From the NCBI GenBank assembly GCA_036504815.1, contig DASXUN010000021.1:1-64000 (forward strand): DNA of 64,000 bases. Direction: 5' to 3'. Position 1 is the stretch's first letter. Every line of letters begins with the position of its first letter. The notes under the pieces were generated by a model. That model saw nothing but the letters and a program-made list of their open reading frames with translations. It was not told where the DNA came from and did not search any database. The position numbers and the translations under genes were made by a program. This DNA is from Gemmatimonadaceae bacterium. GTDB lineage: Bacteria > Gemmatimonadota > Gemmatimonadetes > Gemmatimonadales > Gemmatimonadaceae. This document shows positions 1 through 7,412 of this stretch, one piece after another.

Positions 1-49
1 GCAACATCGCGCCCCGCCCCCGCCTCGTGCAGCCGGACGGTGAGAATCC

Positions 50-1558
50 CTACTTCGCGCCTGCCTTCGCCGAGTCCACAATCTGCTTGATCCGCGCGGT
101 AAGCGTCGGCACGTGGTACGGCACGCCGCCGGCGATCGTCCACTCGAGCCCGGCGCGCACTTCCTTCCCGTCGCGCAGCTGCACCTGGTTGGTGGGATAC
201 AGCGTCTTCAGGTCCTCGAGCGGATTGCCGTCCACGATGAGCAGGTCGGCCGCCCACCCGGCGCGCACGCGGCCGATCTTGTCCTCCAAGCCCAGGATCT
301 TCGCGTTGTTCCCCGTGCAGTGCTGGATGACCTTGAGCGGATGGAACCCCGCCTCCTGGTGCAGTTCCATTTCGCGGATGAGGCCGTAGCCGTACATCTG
401 GTAGATGAACCCCGCATCATCGCCGCAGCCGATGGTGCCGCCCTTGCGCTCGAAGCTGCGCAGCGCCGCCATCCAGAGGCGGTAGTTCTCCTTCCAGTAC
501 ACCTCGTCGGTGCTGCTCCATCCGATGAAGTACGAGCCGTGATTGGCCGGATCGGGCCTGAAGTAGCTGGCGAGCGACGGATGCAGGTAGTCGGTGAACC
601 ACGGCTGCGTCTGCGCGCGCTGGAGGTCCCGGCTGGCCTCATAGATGTCGAGCGTCGGCACCCACGCCACGTTGGCCTTCACCATGGACGAAAGCACCGT
701 GTCGAGGCGCGCCGGATCGGCCTCGCGCCACAGCCGCCCGGCCCAGCGGAAGCGGTCGGTCTCGTCCAGGTAGTTGTAGTCGCTCGGGAAGTGCTGGCGG
801 CCGTCCACGATGGCCGCGTCCGGAATGCCGTACCAGTGCTCGATGGAGCGCGTGCCGAAGGCGATGTCGTCCCAGGCGTTCGTCTCCTCGACGCCCACGT
901 GGTGCGCCACCGGGAGGCCGACCTTGTGCGCCTCGTCTTCCATGGCCTGCATGATGTCGCGCTCGATGCCGAGGATCTTGATGCCGTCCACCCCGATGCG
1001 CTTGAGCTCCTGCACGCGGGCGCGGGCGTCGGCGGCCGTGCGGATGCGCGCATTGCCGAACATCGGGTAGATGAGCATGCGCGGGCCCACGAGTTCACCC
1101 CGCGCCTGCTGGTCGCGCATCTTGACGCTCTGCAGCTCGTTCTCCGCCCCCACCTCGCGCAGCGTCGTGACGCCGTTGGCCAGTTGCAGGAGCAGGTAGT
1201 ACTCGAACCCGCCCATCGACTGCCCCGAGCGGTTGCTCTGCATGTGCGTGTGGGCGTTGATCAGCCCCGGCAGGACGAACTTTCCGGTGGCGTCGATCTG
1301 CGCGTCCCCCGCCGGCCGCCGCCCTTCGCCCCGCCGGAGCGCCACGGGATCCAGCGTCACGATGTCGGCGATGAGGCCATTCTCGATGACGATATCCACC
1401 GGGCCGCGCGCCGGCGTGCCGTTTCCATCCACCATCGTGGCGTTGCGGATGACGAGGCGCGGCACCTTCCGGCCGGACGCCACGCCCGTCGGCTGCGCGA
1501 CGAGGGGAAGTGACACGAGCAGCAGGGCGGCAAGGGCCGCACGCACGATGCGGAGCAT
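50..1558 (-). CDS. Exported amidohydrolase-family metal-dependent hydrolase
   Basis: The 502-residue product starts with a clear Sec signal peptide (about residues 1-22, ending LVAQ), so it should act outside the cytoplasm. A short beta-sandwich segment (about 35-100) is followed by the TIM-barrel entry motif NAHTH, with metal-ligand His103 and His105. Further family hallmarks are visible: GIKILGIE with a candidate bridging Lys, VAHHVG, and GCGDDAGF, which holds the catalytic Asp region. The C-terminal RAGWAADLLIVDGNPLEDL is the usual closing strand of imidazolonepropionase/prolidase-like amidohydrolases. The likely reaction is hydrolysis of an amide or cyclic amide, such as a dipeptide; the substrate cannot be read from sequence. 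It is a single gene with 164 bp of non-coding DNA upstream. Another, more distant amidohydrolase lies at 19870-21849. Confidence 0.88.
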   Translation of the reverse strand: MLRIVRAALAALLLVSLPLVAQPTGVASGRKVPRLVIRNATMVDGNGTPARGPVDIVIENGLIADIVTLDPVALRRGEGRRPAGDAQIDATGKFVLPGLINAHTHMQSNRSGQSMGGFEYYLLLQLANGVTTLREVGAENELQSVKMRDQQARGELVGPRMLIYPMFGNARIRTAADARARVQELKRIGVDGIKILGIERDIMQAMEDEAHKVGLPVAHHVGVEETNAWDDIAFGTRSIEHWYGIPDAAIVDGRQHFPSDYNYLDETDRFRWAGRLWREADPARLDTVLSSMVKANVAWVPTLDIYEASRDLQRAQTQPWFTDYLHPSLASYFRPDPANHGSYFIGWSSTDEVYWKENYRLWMAALRSFERKGGTIGCGDDAGFIYQMYGYGLIREMELHQEAGFHPLKVIQHCTGNNAKILGLEDKIGRVRAGWAADLLIVDGNPLEDLKTLYPTNQVQLRDGKEVRAGLEWTIAGGVPYHVPTLTARIKQIVDSAKAGAK

Positions 1559-1722
1559 GGCGGGTTCCGGGGTGAGGACGGCAGTAGCCTATCCAGTTCC
1601 GACCCGCCGCGGTAGCCCGGAGGGCCCGGACACGCCTCAAAGCGCGAAGAACACCACGGGCAGAACGCCCGTGATGTCCCTCGCGCCGGCCGCGCCGCCG
1701 CAATGCGGCGGGCGCCGGATTC

Positions 1723-2256
1723 CTACGCTGCCTGCGCCTCGGCCGTGCCGACGGCCTCGAGTTCAATGGACAGCTTCACCTCTTCGCTCACCATCAGGCC
1801 GCCCAGTTCGAGCGCCTGGTTCCAGTTCAGGCCCCACTCCTTGCGGTTGAGCTTGCCCTCGAGCGACAGCGCCGTGCGGGTCATCCCCCACGGATCCTTC
1901 ACGATCGGCGCCAGTTCACCCTTCAGCGTCACCGGCTTGGTCACGCCGCGCATGGTGAAGTTGCCGCTGATCGTGATGTCGGTGCCGTCCTGCTTGATCG
2001 CCGTCGACTCGAACGCCAGCGTCGGGTGGTTCTCGGCGTCGAAGAAGTCGGCCGAGCGCAGGTGCGCGTCGCGCTGCTCCTGGTTGGTGTCGATGCTCGC
2101 CGCGTCGATCGTGAAGCTCGCCTTCACGATCCGGCCGCTGGCATCCGTCTCGCCGGCGCCGTCGAACTTCGTGAACCGGCCGCGAACGGTGGAAATGGCC
2201 ATGTGCTTCACCGAAAAGCCAACCTGTGTGTGCGTCGTATCAAGTTTCCACTGCAT
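1723..2256 (-). CDS. YceI-family protein (lipocalin-like, polyisoprenoid-binding fold)
   Basis: The 177-residue protein shows the YceI pattern along its whole length: WKLDTTHTQVGFSVKHM at the N-terminus, TVRGRFTKFDG, DAASIDTNQEQRDAHLRS, FFDAENHPTLAFEST, and TISGNFTMRGVTKPV. YceI proteins form an extended lipocalin-like barrel that binds isoprenoid or amphiphilic ligands. Many are periplasmic, but this one has no visible signal peptide, so a cytoplasmic location is more likely. It is transcribed in the same direction as the MarR gene immediately upstream, but has its own promoter carrying a copy of the MarR operator (see 2325-2366). That makes MarR control the most economical model. Confidence 0.9.
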   Translation of the reverse strand: MQWKLDTTHTQVGFSVKHMAISTVRGRFTKFDGAGETDASGRIVKASFTIDAASIDTNQEQRDAHLRSADFFDAENHPTLAFESTAIKQDGTDITISGNFTMRGVTKPVTLKGELAPIVKDPWGMTRTALSLEGKLNRKEWGLNWNQALELGGLMVSEEVKLSIELEAVGTAEAQAA

Positions 2257-2324
2257 GGGTCTGCCTCCTTGAGGTCTTATGGGGCCGGCGCGTCCGGGGC
2301 ACCCAATTAGTTATGTTGTGAAAC

Positions 2325-2366
2325 TCTTACTACTAAGATAATATCGACAAGGAACGGGGGCGTCAA
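2325..2366 (-). promoter_or_regulatory. Promoter and MarR-type operator of the YceI gene
   Basis: Read on the minus strand there is TTGACG (2366-2361), a 17-nt spacer and TATTAT (2343-2338), a good sigma-70-type promoter. Directly downstream is TCTTAGTAGTAAGA (2338-2325), an imperfect palindrome. It differs by one base in its core from the perfect palindrome in front of the MarR gene, and the flanking ATAT sequence is also shared. An operator overlapping the -10 and start region would give repression by steric blocking. The site is seen in the sequence; the binding protein is inferred. Confidence 0.72.
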
Positions 2367-2407
2367 GCCCCCCGGTCAACCTCCGGCGCGGCGCCGGGGT
2401 TCCCGCC

Positions 2408-2905
2408 CTACTCGGCGGCCGCCTTCGCCCCGGCCGCGGCCAGCCCGAGCTGCTTGAGCAGGGCCGACGCCTGCTTCTGTTCGGCCCGCGAGAGCCCCGA
2501 CATCGCCTCGCGGATCGCGTCGGCGTGCTGCGGGAAGATCTGGCCCATCAGCGCCTCGCCCTTGCGCGTCAGCGCCGCGTACCGCGCCCGCCGGTCCGAC
2601 GCGCACAGCCGGCGTTCCGCGAGCCCGCGCTCCGCCAGCCGGTCCACCAGGAAGGTGATGCCGCCGCTCGAGACGAGGATCTTGCGCTGCACCTCGCCAA
2701 GCAGGAGCGGCCCCTTGTGGTAGAGCACCTCGAGGATGGCGAACTCCGTGTGCGTGAGGCCGTGCGTCACGAGGCTCGCCTCGATGCGCTCGCTGATGGC
2801 GCGCTGGGCGCGGGAAAGCACGACGAAGAGCTTGAGCGCGCTCGCCGTGGCGGCATCGGGCGCCTTGCGCTTCGGGGTCGGGGGGGCCGTCATGGTGGTT
2901 GTCAT
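2408..2905 (-). CDS. MarR-family transcriptional regulator
   Basis: The 165-residue protein has the MarR winged-helix layout: a helical N-terminal dimerisation part (ALKLFVVLSRAQRAISERIEASL), then GLTHTEFAILEVLYHKGPLLLGEVQRKILVSSGGITFLVDRLAERGL as the helix-turn-helix, and a wing containing DRRARYAALTRKG. Such proteins usually repress their own gene and a neighbour until a small ligand binds. The ATG at 2905 overlaps the operator and would lie only about 5 nt from a transcript started by the TATAAT box. An in-frame ATG at 2893 (protein then begins MTAPPTPK) is a reasonable alternative. The neighbouring YceI gene carries the same operator and is the probable target. Confidence 0.9.
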   Translation of the reverse strand: MTTTMTAPPTPKRKAPDAATASALKLFVVLSRAQRAISERIEASLVTHGLTHTEFAILEVLYHKGPLLLGEVQRKILVSSGGITFLVDRLAERGLAERRLCASDRRARYAALTRKGEALMGQIFPQHADAIREAMSGLSRAEQKQASALLKQLGLAAAGAKAAAE

Positions 2906-2923
2906 CTTAGTACTAAGATTATA
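2904..2923 (-). promoter_or_regulatory. Perfect palindromic operator and -10 box of the MarR gene
   Basis: ATCTTAGTACTAAGAT (2904-2919) is a perfect 16-bp palindrome. On the minus strand it abuts and partly overlaps TATAAT (2923-2918), a consensus -10. No convincing -35 is present at 16-18 nt. The near-copy at 2325-2338 in the YceI promoter supports this as the recognition site of the MarR protein encoded here, giving autorepression. Confidence 0.72.
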
Positions 2924-2957
2924 TCCATCCCGCCCGCCGCGCCAGACCCGGCCGCAA

Positions 2958-4415
2958 TCAGGCCGGCTCGCTGATCAGCGCGCGCCCTTCCGCCGACAGT
3001 CCGTCCAGCAGCGCCTCGAGATGCGATCCCTGCGTGCGGACGTTCATCAGCGTCACGCGCAGCACGCGGCGGCCGCCGAGCACGGTCGTGGTGATCCAGC
3101 CCCGCCCCGAGGCGTTGTAGCGCTCGCGCAATCGGAGATTCAGCCAGTCCACGGTCGGCTCGTCATCCACGTCCGGCGGGAGCCAGCGGAAGCACAGGAT
3201 GTTGCTCTCGGGTGCGTGGAGCGCCACGAAGTCGCCGCGGTCGCCAATCATCTGGTGCAGCGACGTGGCGAGCGCGCAGAGGTGGTCGTACAGCGCGCCG
3301 ACGCCCGCGGCGCCGTAGCGCTGCAGCGCCACCCAGACCTTGAGCGCGTCCACGCGTCGCGAGCACATGAACGACCGCGTCCCCTGATCGGGGCTGCGCG
3401 TCCCCTCCACCCCGTGAAACAGGTATGGGGCCTGCTGGTCGAAGGCGGCCGTCAGGTCGCGCTCGTCCCGCGCCAGCAACGCGCCGGCGGCCAGCGGCAC
3501 CAGCATCATCTTGTGCGGATCCCACGCCACGGTGCGGGCCCGGTCGATGCCCGCGAGCCGCGCGCGGTGCGCCGGCGAAAAGAGCGCCGAGGCGCCGTGC
3601 GCGCCGTCCACGTGGAACCAGAGGCCGCGCGCGTCGCAGATCGCCCCGACGGCCGCCAGATCGTCGAAGCCGCCGGTCGCCGTATACCCGGCCGTCGCCA
3701 CCACCGCCATCACGCGCCGGCCTTCGGCCCTGATCGCGTCCAGCGTCGCCGGCAGCGCGCTGACGTCCATTTTCCAGTCGACGCTCGGCACCGTGCGCAC
3801 GTTGTCCGTGCCCAGTCCGATCTCGCCGGCGGCGCGGGCAATCGCGTAGTGCGCGTGCTCGCCGCACACGATCACCGGCGCCGGCCCGCTGATGCCGCGC
3901 TTCCATGCCTCGGGCGCGACGGCCGCCCGAGCGGCGAGCAGGGCGGTGTGCGTGGCCTCCAGGCCGCCCGAGGTCAGCGTGCCGCCCGACCCCGGTCCGA
4001 AGCCGGCGAGGTCGCACATCCAGCGAATCACGCGCTCCTCGACGACGGTGCCGGTGGGCGACATCTCGGAGACGGCGACCGAGTTGTTCAGCGCGGCAAT
4101 GACCGCCTCGCTCCAGACCGCGGCGGGAAGCGGTGCGGCGACCTGATGCCCCATGTACATCGGGTGCGACAGCCGATTGGCCCCGGCGAGGAACTCGCGC
4201 TCGAGCCGCGCAACCACCTCCTCGAGCGGGCGGCCGTTCGCGGGCATCGGTTCGTCGAACGTGGCGCGCCGCTCCGGATGCCCCGCCGTGGGCGATACCG
4301 CACTCTCGCCGTATCCCGTTTCGGCAAAGTAGCGCGCGACGGCATCGACGAAGAGCGCGCCGGCACCACGGGCACGATCGGCATCAACGGCGGCGCGGAG
4401 TTCCTCGGGCAACAT
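2958..4415 (-). CDS. PLP-dependent group II decarboxylase/aminotransferase-like protein
   Basis: The product belongs to the pyridoxal-dependent decarboxylase family (aromatic-amino-acid, glutamate and tyrosine decarboxylase group). Visible hallmarks are LSHPMYMGHQVA near the N-terminus, TLTSGGLEATHTAL (cofactor phosphate pocket), the WFHVDGAHGAS segment with the Asp that contacts the pyridine nitrogen, and AWDPHKMMLVP, whose Lys should form the Schiff base. About 485 residues is normal for the family. The reading frame can be extended to a GTG at 4439, but neither start has a good Shine-Dalgarno; the ATG at 4415 was preferred. The substrate cannot be assigned. It stands alone, without an obvious partner transporter. 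Confidence 0.83.
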   Translation of the reverse strand: MLPEELRAAVDADRARGAGALFVDAVARYFAETGYGESAVSPTAGHPERRATFDEPMPANGRPLEEVVARLEREFLAGANRLSHPMYMGHQVAAPLPAAVWSEAVIAALNNSVAVSEMSPTGTVVEERVIRWMCDLAGFGPGSGGTLTSGGLEATHTALLAARAAVAPEAWKRGISGPAPVIVCGEHAHYAIARAAGEIGLGTDNVRTVPSVDWKMDVSALPATLDAIRAEGRRVMAVVATAGYTATGGFDDLAAVGAICDARGLWFHVDGAHGASALFSPAHRARLAGIDRARTVAWDPHKMMLVPLAAGALLARDERDLTAAFDQQAPYLFHGVEGTRSPDQGTRSFMCSRRVDALKVWVALQRYGAAGVGALYDHLCALATSLHQMIGDRGDFVALHAPESNILCFRWLPPDVDDEPTVDWLNLRLRERYNASGRGWITTTVLGGRRVLRVTLMNVRTQGSHLEALLDGLSAEGRALISEPA

Positions 4416-4484
4416 TCGGCGAAATCTAATGCGAGCCACGCCTCGTGACGTGCGGCCGCACCGCCGGCCCCGACGCGTGTCGTG

Positions 4485-5369
4485 CTATCTCGTCACCGGC
4501 GCCGGCCGGTCCGATCCCGTGTCGAAGATGAAGCGGTAAGTCCCGTCGGGCTCGCGCCGCCAGACGGTGAGGTACTTCGAATACGACACCGTCCCCGGCG
4601 TCGGCTCCTTGCGGGCTTCGCCTATCGTGAAGCCCAGGCTGCCGTCGCGCGACGCCCGCGCGAGCGAGTCGATGGGCCCCCATTCGAAGCGTCCGTGGGG
4701 CGGAAACGGCGCGAAGGCTTCACGCACCTGCGCCGGTCCGCGCACGGGAACGTCGCGAATGCCAATCATCATCCCGTCAGCGGCAATCCATCGCGAGAAG
4801 GCGCCGGCCGGCCCGCCGGAATCGGCGCTGAAGCGGGCGAACGCGCGGTCGGCGTCGGCCATCGCTTGCGCGGCACGCGCCCGGCGCATGCCGCGCACTC
4901 CCGTCGAGCCGGGCGGGGCCGCCAGGGTGTCGGGGAGCGATCGCACGGCAGCCGGCGCGTAGAGCACCGAGAGGGCGACGATGCGCCAGTCGCCGCCGCG
5001 GGCGCGGCGCCAGCAGGTGACATACCGGCCGGCGGACGGATGCGCCGCGTCAGCGGACGGGCGCCGCACGACGCCGGTCGTGCACCCGAAACCGCCGTCG
5101 GGTGCCACCACCGCGTGCACTGAAGTCCAGATGGTGCCACGATCCGGTGAGACATCAGCGAGGTGCGCCTCGTACATCGACGCCCCGTGCAGGATCGGCC
5201 GATCCGGCAGCAGGACGGTCGCCGCGGGAGTCAGCGCCCGTCGCAGCGTGGTTGCGTTCGAAATCGCCGAACGCTCCGCCGCCATCAGGCTGGCCTTGGT
5301 CGTCGTGGTGTCCTGCGCCGCGAGCGACAGCGGCAGAACGGCACCGGCAAGCAGGCATCGAATGCGCAC
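4485..5369 (-). CDS. Exported protein with two SnoaL/DUF4440-like domains
   Basis: The 294-residue protein begins with a signal peptide (MRIRCLLAGAVLPLSLAAQ). The remainder looks like two NTF2-like alpha+beta cones in tandem. Each has an N-terminal helix of the type MAAERSAISN or MADADRAFARFSADSG, followed by a beta-rich portion ending in YVTCWRRARGGDWRIVAL in the first domain and YLTVWRREPDGTYRFIFDTG in the second. The second domain (about 165-290) is the better match to DUF4440. The first has lost much of the usual signature. No catalytic function can be inferred. It is followed by the lipoprotein/creatininase gene pair further upstream on the same strand. Confidence 0.72.
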   Translation of the reverse strand: MRIRCLLAGAVLPLSLAAQDTTTTKASLMAAERSAISNATTLRRALTPAATVLLPDRPILHGASMYEAHLADVSPDRGTIWTSVHAVVAPDGGFGCTTGVVRRPSADAAHPSAGRYVTCWRRARGGDWRIVALSVLYAPAAVRSLPDTLAAPPGSTGVRGMRRARAAQAMADADRAFARFSADSGGPAGAFSRWIAADGMMIGIRDVPVRGPAQVREAFAPFPPHGRFEWGPIDSLARASRDGSLGFTIGEARKEPTPGTVSYSKYLTVWRREPDGTYRFIFDTGSDRPAPVTR

Positions 5370-5426
5370 TGGAGACTCCTCCCTGTTGTCTCGTACCTAC
5401 GCCGGTTCACCGACGGAAGTTGCGCC

Positions 5427-6089
5427 CTAACGCCGGGCGCATCCGGCCAGGGCGACGTCGCCGACGCGGACTTCAGCCCGGAACGGGAACCACGCGTCGC
5501 TCATGCCGTCGCGGCAGCTTTCGCGGAGCAGGCCAACCTTGAGGGAATGCACCTTTCCGAGGGATCGCGTGCCGGCAACGGTCGTGAGCGCCCCTCGAAC
5601 ATCGGCCGGCTGCGCGTCGAAGACGAGTTCGCGCGGGGGTTCCGGACGCTCGAGCACCAGTTGCGTCCCATCGAAGGTCACGCGCCAGAACGGCTCGACG
5701 CCGTGCGCCACCCACTCGAACGGTTCACGGGGGCGGTCACAGTGAGGCCCCTCGGCGAGCGACGTCGCGAACAGCGTCTCGCGCACCACCACGCGTTCGT
5801 CCAGCGTGTCGGCCAGGAACTCCACGAACAACGAGTCGCGCAGCGAGCCGTTCACGGCGTTCACGGCCTCGCGCAGTCGCGACGCGGGGGTGTCGGCCAC
5901 GGGGCGCTCGACGGTCGTGCCGCAGGCGGCGAATCGCATGGTGCTGTCGGCGCTTACGAGGAGCGTGCCCCGCGCATAGGCCGCGCGTGTCGCCGACGCG
6001 CGCACGCTGTCCGCGGACGACGGCCTGGCGTCGGTGGAGGGCCCCCTGCAGGCGACAACGACGAGCAGCAGGGTGGCCAGGCGGGTCAT
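5427..6089 (-). CDS. Lipoprotein with COG3650-like C-terminal domain
   Basis: The 220-residue product starts MTRLATLLLVVVACRG, with a lipobox (VVAC) placing the lipid-modified Cys at residue 14. The C-terminal region has VEPFWRVTFDGTQLVLERP and ends CRDGMSDAWFPFRAEV...GCARR. This WxxxF...CxDGMSD...C pattern is what I associate with small heat-shock/META-associated lipoproteins of the COG3650 type; the assignment is from memory of the motif. The stop codon overlaps the start of the next gene in transcription order only at the 5' side: its ATG (6089) overlaps the creatininase stop by four bases, which points to translational coupling. Confidence 0.68.
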   Translation of the reverse strand: MTRLATLLLVVVACRGPSTDARPSSADSVRASATRAAYARGTLLVSADSTMRFAACGTTVERPVADTPASRLREAVNAVNGSLRDSLFVEFLADTLDERVVVRETLFATSLAEGPHCDRPREPFEWVAHGVEPFWRVTFDGTQLVLERPEPPRELVFDAQPADVRGALTTVAGTRSLGKVHSLKVGLLRESCRDGMSDAWFPFRAEVRVGDVALAGCARR

Positions 6090-6850
6090 CGGTACATGGC
6101 CGCCGGATCACCCTGCGACAGCTCCAACAGGAACTGCGCAATCCGTTCGGCCACCGCGTCCACGAACCGCGCCCCCTTGTCGGGCGTGGCGGCGCGCGGG
6201 TTGCCAATCCCCGTGTCCGCGCTGACGGTGGTCCACGGACGCTGCGTCCACACCCAGCGCTCACGAAATCCCGTCATGGCCGGCTTCTTCTCCGCGCCAT
6301 CGCCCGCCTCGGCGAGTGGACGCACCGTGTCGGGACGCAGGTGCAGCATCACGCTCGTCTCCAGCTCTCCCGCGTGGTCGCCCGGCTCGTCGAAATAGCC
6401 GCGACCATCGACGACCTGCCACCAGTTGAGCGCGCAGAGGAAGACGGGCGTGGTGGGCTGCAGTTCGCGCATCATCTGCTTGAAATCGTTGCCGCCATGC
6501 CCGTTGAAGAGCACGAACTTGCGCACGCCGGCGCGCTCCACCGAGGCTATGACGTCGGCCAGCACGCGCGCCTGCGTGCTCGGATTCATGTTGATGGCGA
6601 GCGGGAGGTCGAGCTGGCCCGTTTGCACGCCGAAGGGAACCGCCGGGAGGACGATGACGCGGGCGCCGCGCGCATTCGCGCGGGTGGCGGCCACGGCGGC
6701 GATGCCGTCGGCTTCCATGTTGTCGGTGGCGTACGGAAGGTGCCGGTTGTGCGGTTCCGTCGCCCCCCAGGGCAGCACCGCCACCTCATACTGCGTGCCG
6801 GCCACGGCGGGCCAATGTGCCTCGGCGAGGATGGACGGAGGTGTAGTCAT
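6086..6850 (-). CDS. Creatininase-family metal-dependent amidohydrolase
   Basis: The 254-residue cytoplasmic protein shows the creatininase family metal site: GATEPHNRHLPYATD supplies Glu32, His34 and Asp43, NGHGGND supplies the loop His, and DHAGELETS supplies the last Glu. Family members hydrolyse creatinine, formylated pyrimidine intermediates or small cyclic amides; the residue set confirms the fold but not the substrate. It is first in a two-gene unit with the downstream lipoprotein gene, joined by an ATGA overlap. Confidence 0.86.
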   Translation of the reverse strand: MTTPPSILAEAHWPAVAGTQYEVAVLPWGATEPHNRHLPYATDNMEADGIAAVAATRANARGARVIVLPAVPFGVQTGQLDLPLAINMNPSTQARVLADVIASVERAGVRKFVLFNGHGGNDFKQMMRELQPTTPVFLCALNWWQVVDGRGYFDEPGDHAGELETSVMLHLRPDTVRPLAEAGDGAEKKPAMTGFRERWVWTQRPWTTVSADTGIGNPRAATPDKGARFVDAVAERIAQFLLELSQGDPAAMYR

Positions 6851-6870
6851 GGCGAATCACGGGGATGGGG

Positions 6871-7257
6871 TTACTTCCGACAGAGGTGCTTGAGCGCGAC
6901 GTCGGCGAAGGTGCTGGAAAGCGCGGGGCCGAAGCCCGGCTTGCCGATGGTGCGGCGACTGTACTCCACGCCCTTGGCTTCGTTCAGGTAGAGCACGCTT
7001 TCCCTGGTCGCCACGAGCCCCTTGGCGCAATCGAACATGGCCAGCACGCGCGAACTCGTGATCTTGCCCTTGGGGGTATCGAGCGGCGGCGCGTAGGTGA
7101 CGCGCACGCGCGCCGTGACAATGCCGTCAGGCGCTTTCCTGACAGATTTTCCGTCAAGATACACGGAATTCCCTGTAGACGTCTTGCCAATTTCCTGCCA
7201 CTTTGATTGTGGGAGTACAGCAGCGGCGAGAAGCAGGAGTGGCGCCGTTGGATGCAT
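6871..7257 (-). CDS. Small exported protein, surface-adhesin protein E-like
   Basis: The 128-residue product has a short hydrophobic leader (MHPTAPLLLLAAAVLPQ) followed by WQEIGKTSTGNSVYLDGKSV and later AMFDCAKGLVATRESVLYLN. This two-part pattern, with W-x4-G...vylD..S and a central Cys, resembles the surface-adhesin protein E family first described in Haemophilus. In other bacteria these are uncharacterised small periplasmic proteins, so no adhesion role should be assumed. Two Cys remain in the mature part (in FDCAKG and HLCRK) and could pair. It precedes the creatininase gene by 20 bp on the same strand and may be co-transcribed. Confidence 0.65.
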   Translation of the reverse strand: MHPTAPLLLLAAAVLPQSKWQEIGKTSTGNSVYLDGKSVRKAPDGIVTARVRVTYAPPLDTPKGKITSSRVLAMFDCAKGLVATRESVLYLNEAKGVEYSRRTIGKPGFGPALSSTFADVALKHLCRK

Positions 7258-7412
7258 CGCTCACCTCAGGTGCGGTGGCGATGAAGGTACTCCGCCCGAC
7301 GCGTGCCGTCACGGGCGCGCCTAACGGAAGTGCCCGGCCCCGGTGGCGCCGGTTGCCCCCCTGCAGTGGATTCGGTCGCACACGCACCACACAAATCCAT
7401 CAGGAGGATGTA

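Noticed and set aside
113-1513. 466-codon plus-strand reading frame opposite the first amidohydrolase
   Set aside because: It is Arg/His/Ala-rich with no domain motif and mirrors the coding frame of a clear amidohydrolase, as high-GC antisense frames usually do.
2736-4448. 570-codon plus-strand reading frame opposite the PLP decarboxylase
   Set aside because: Composition is dominated by R, H, A and G, with no recognisable motif. The opposite strand has a full PLP-enzyme motif set.
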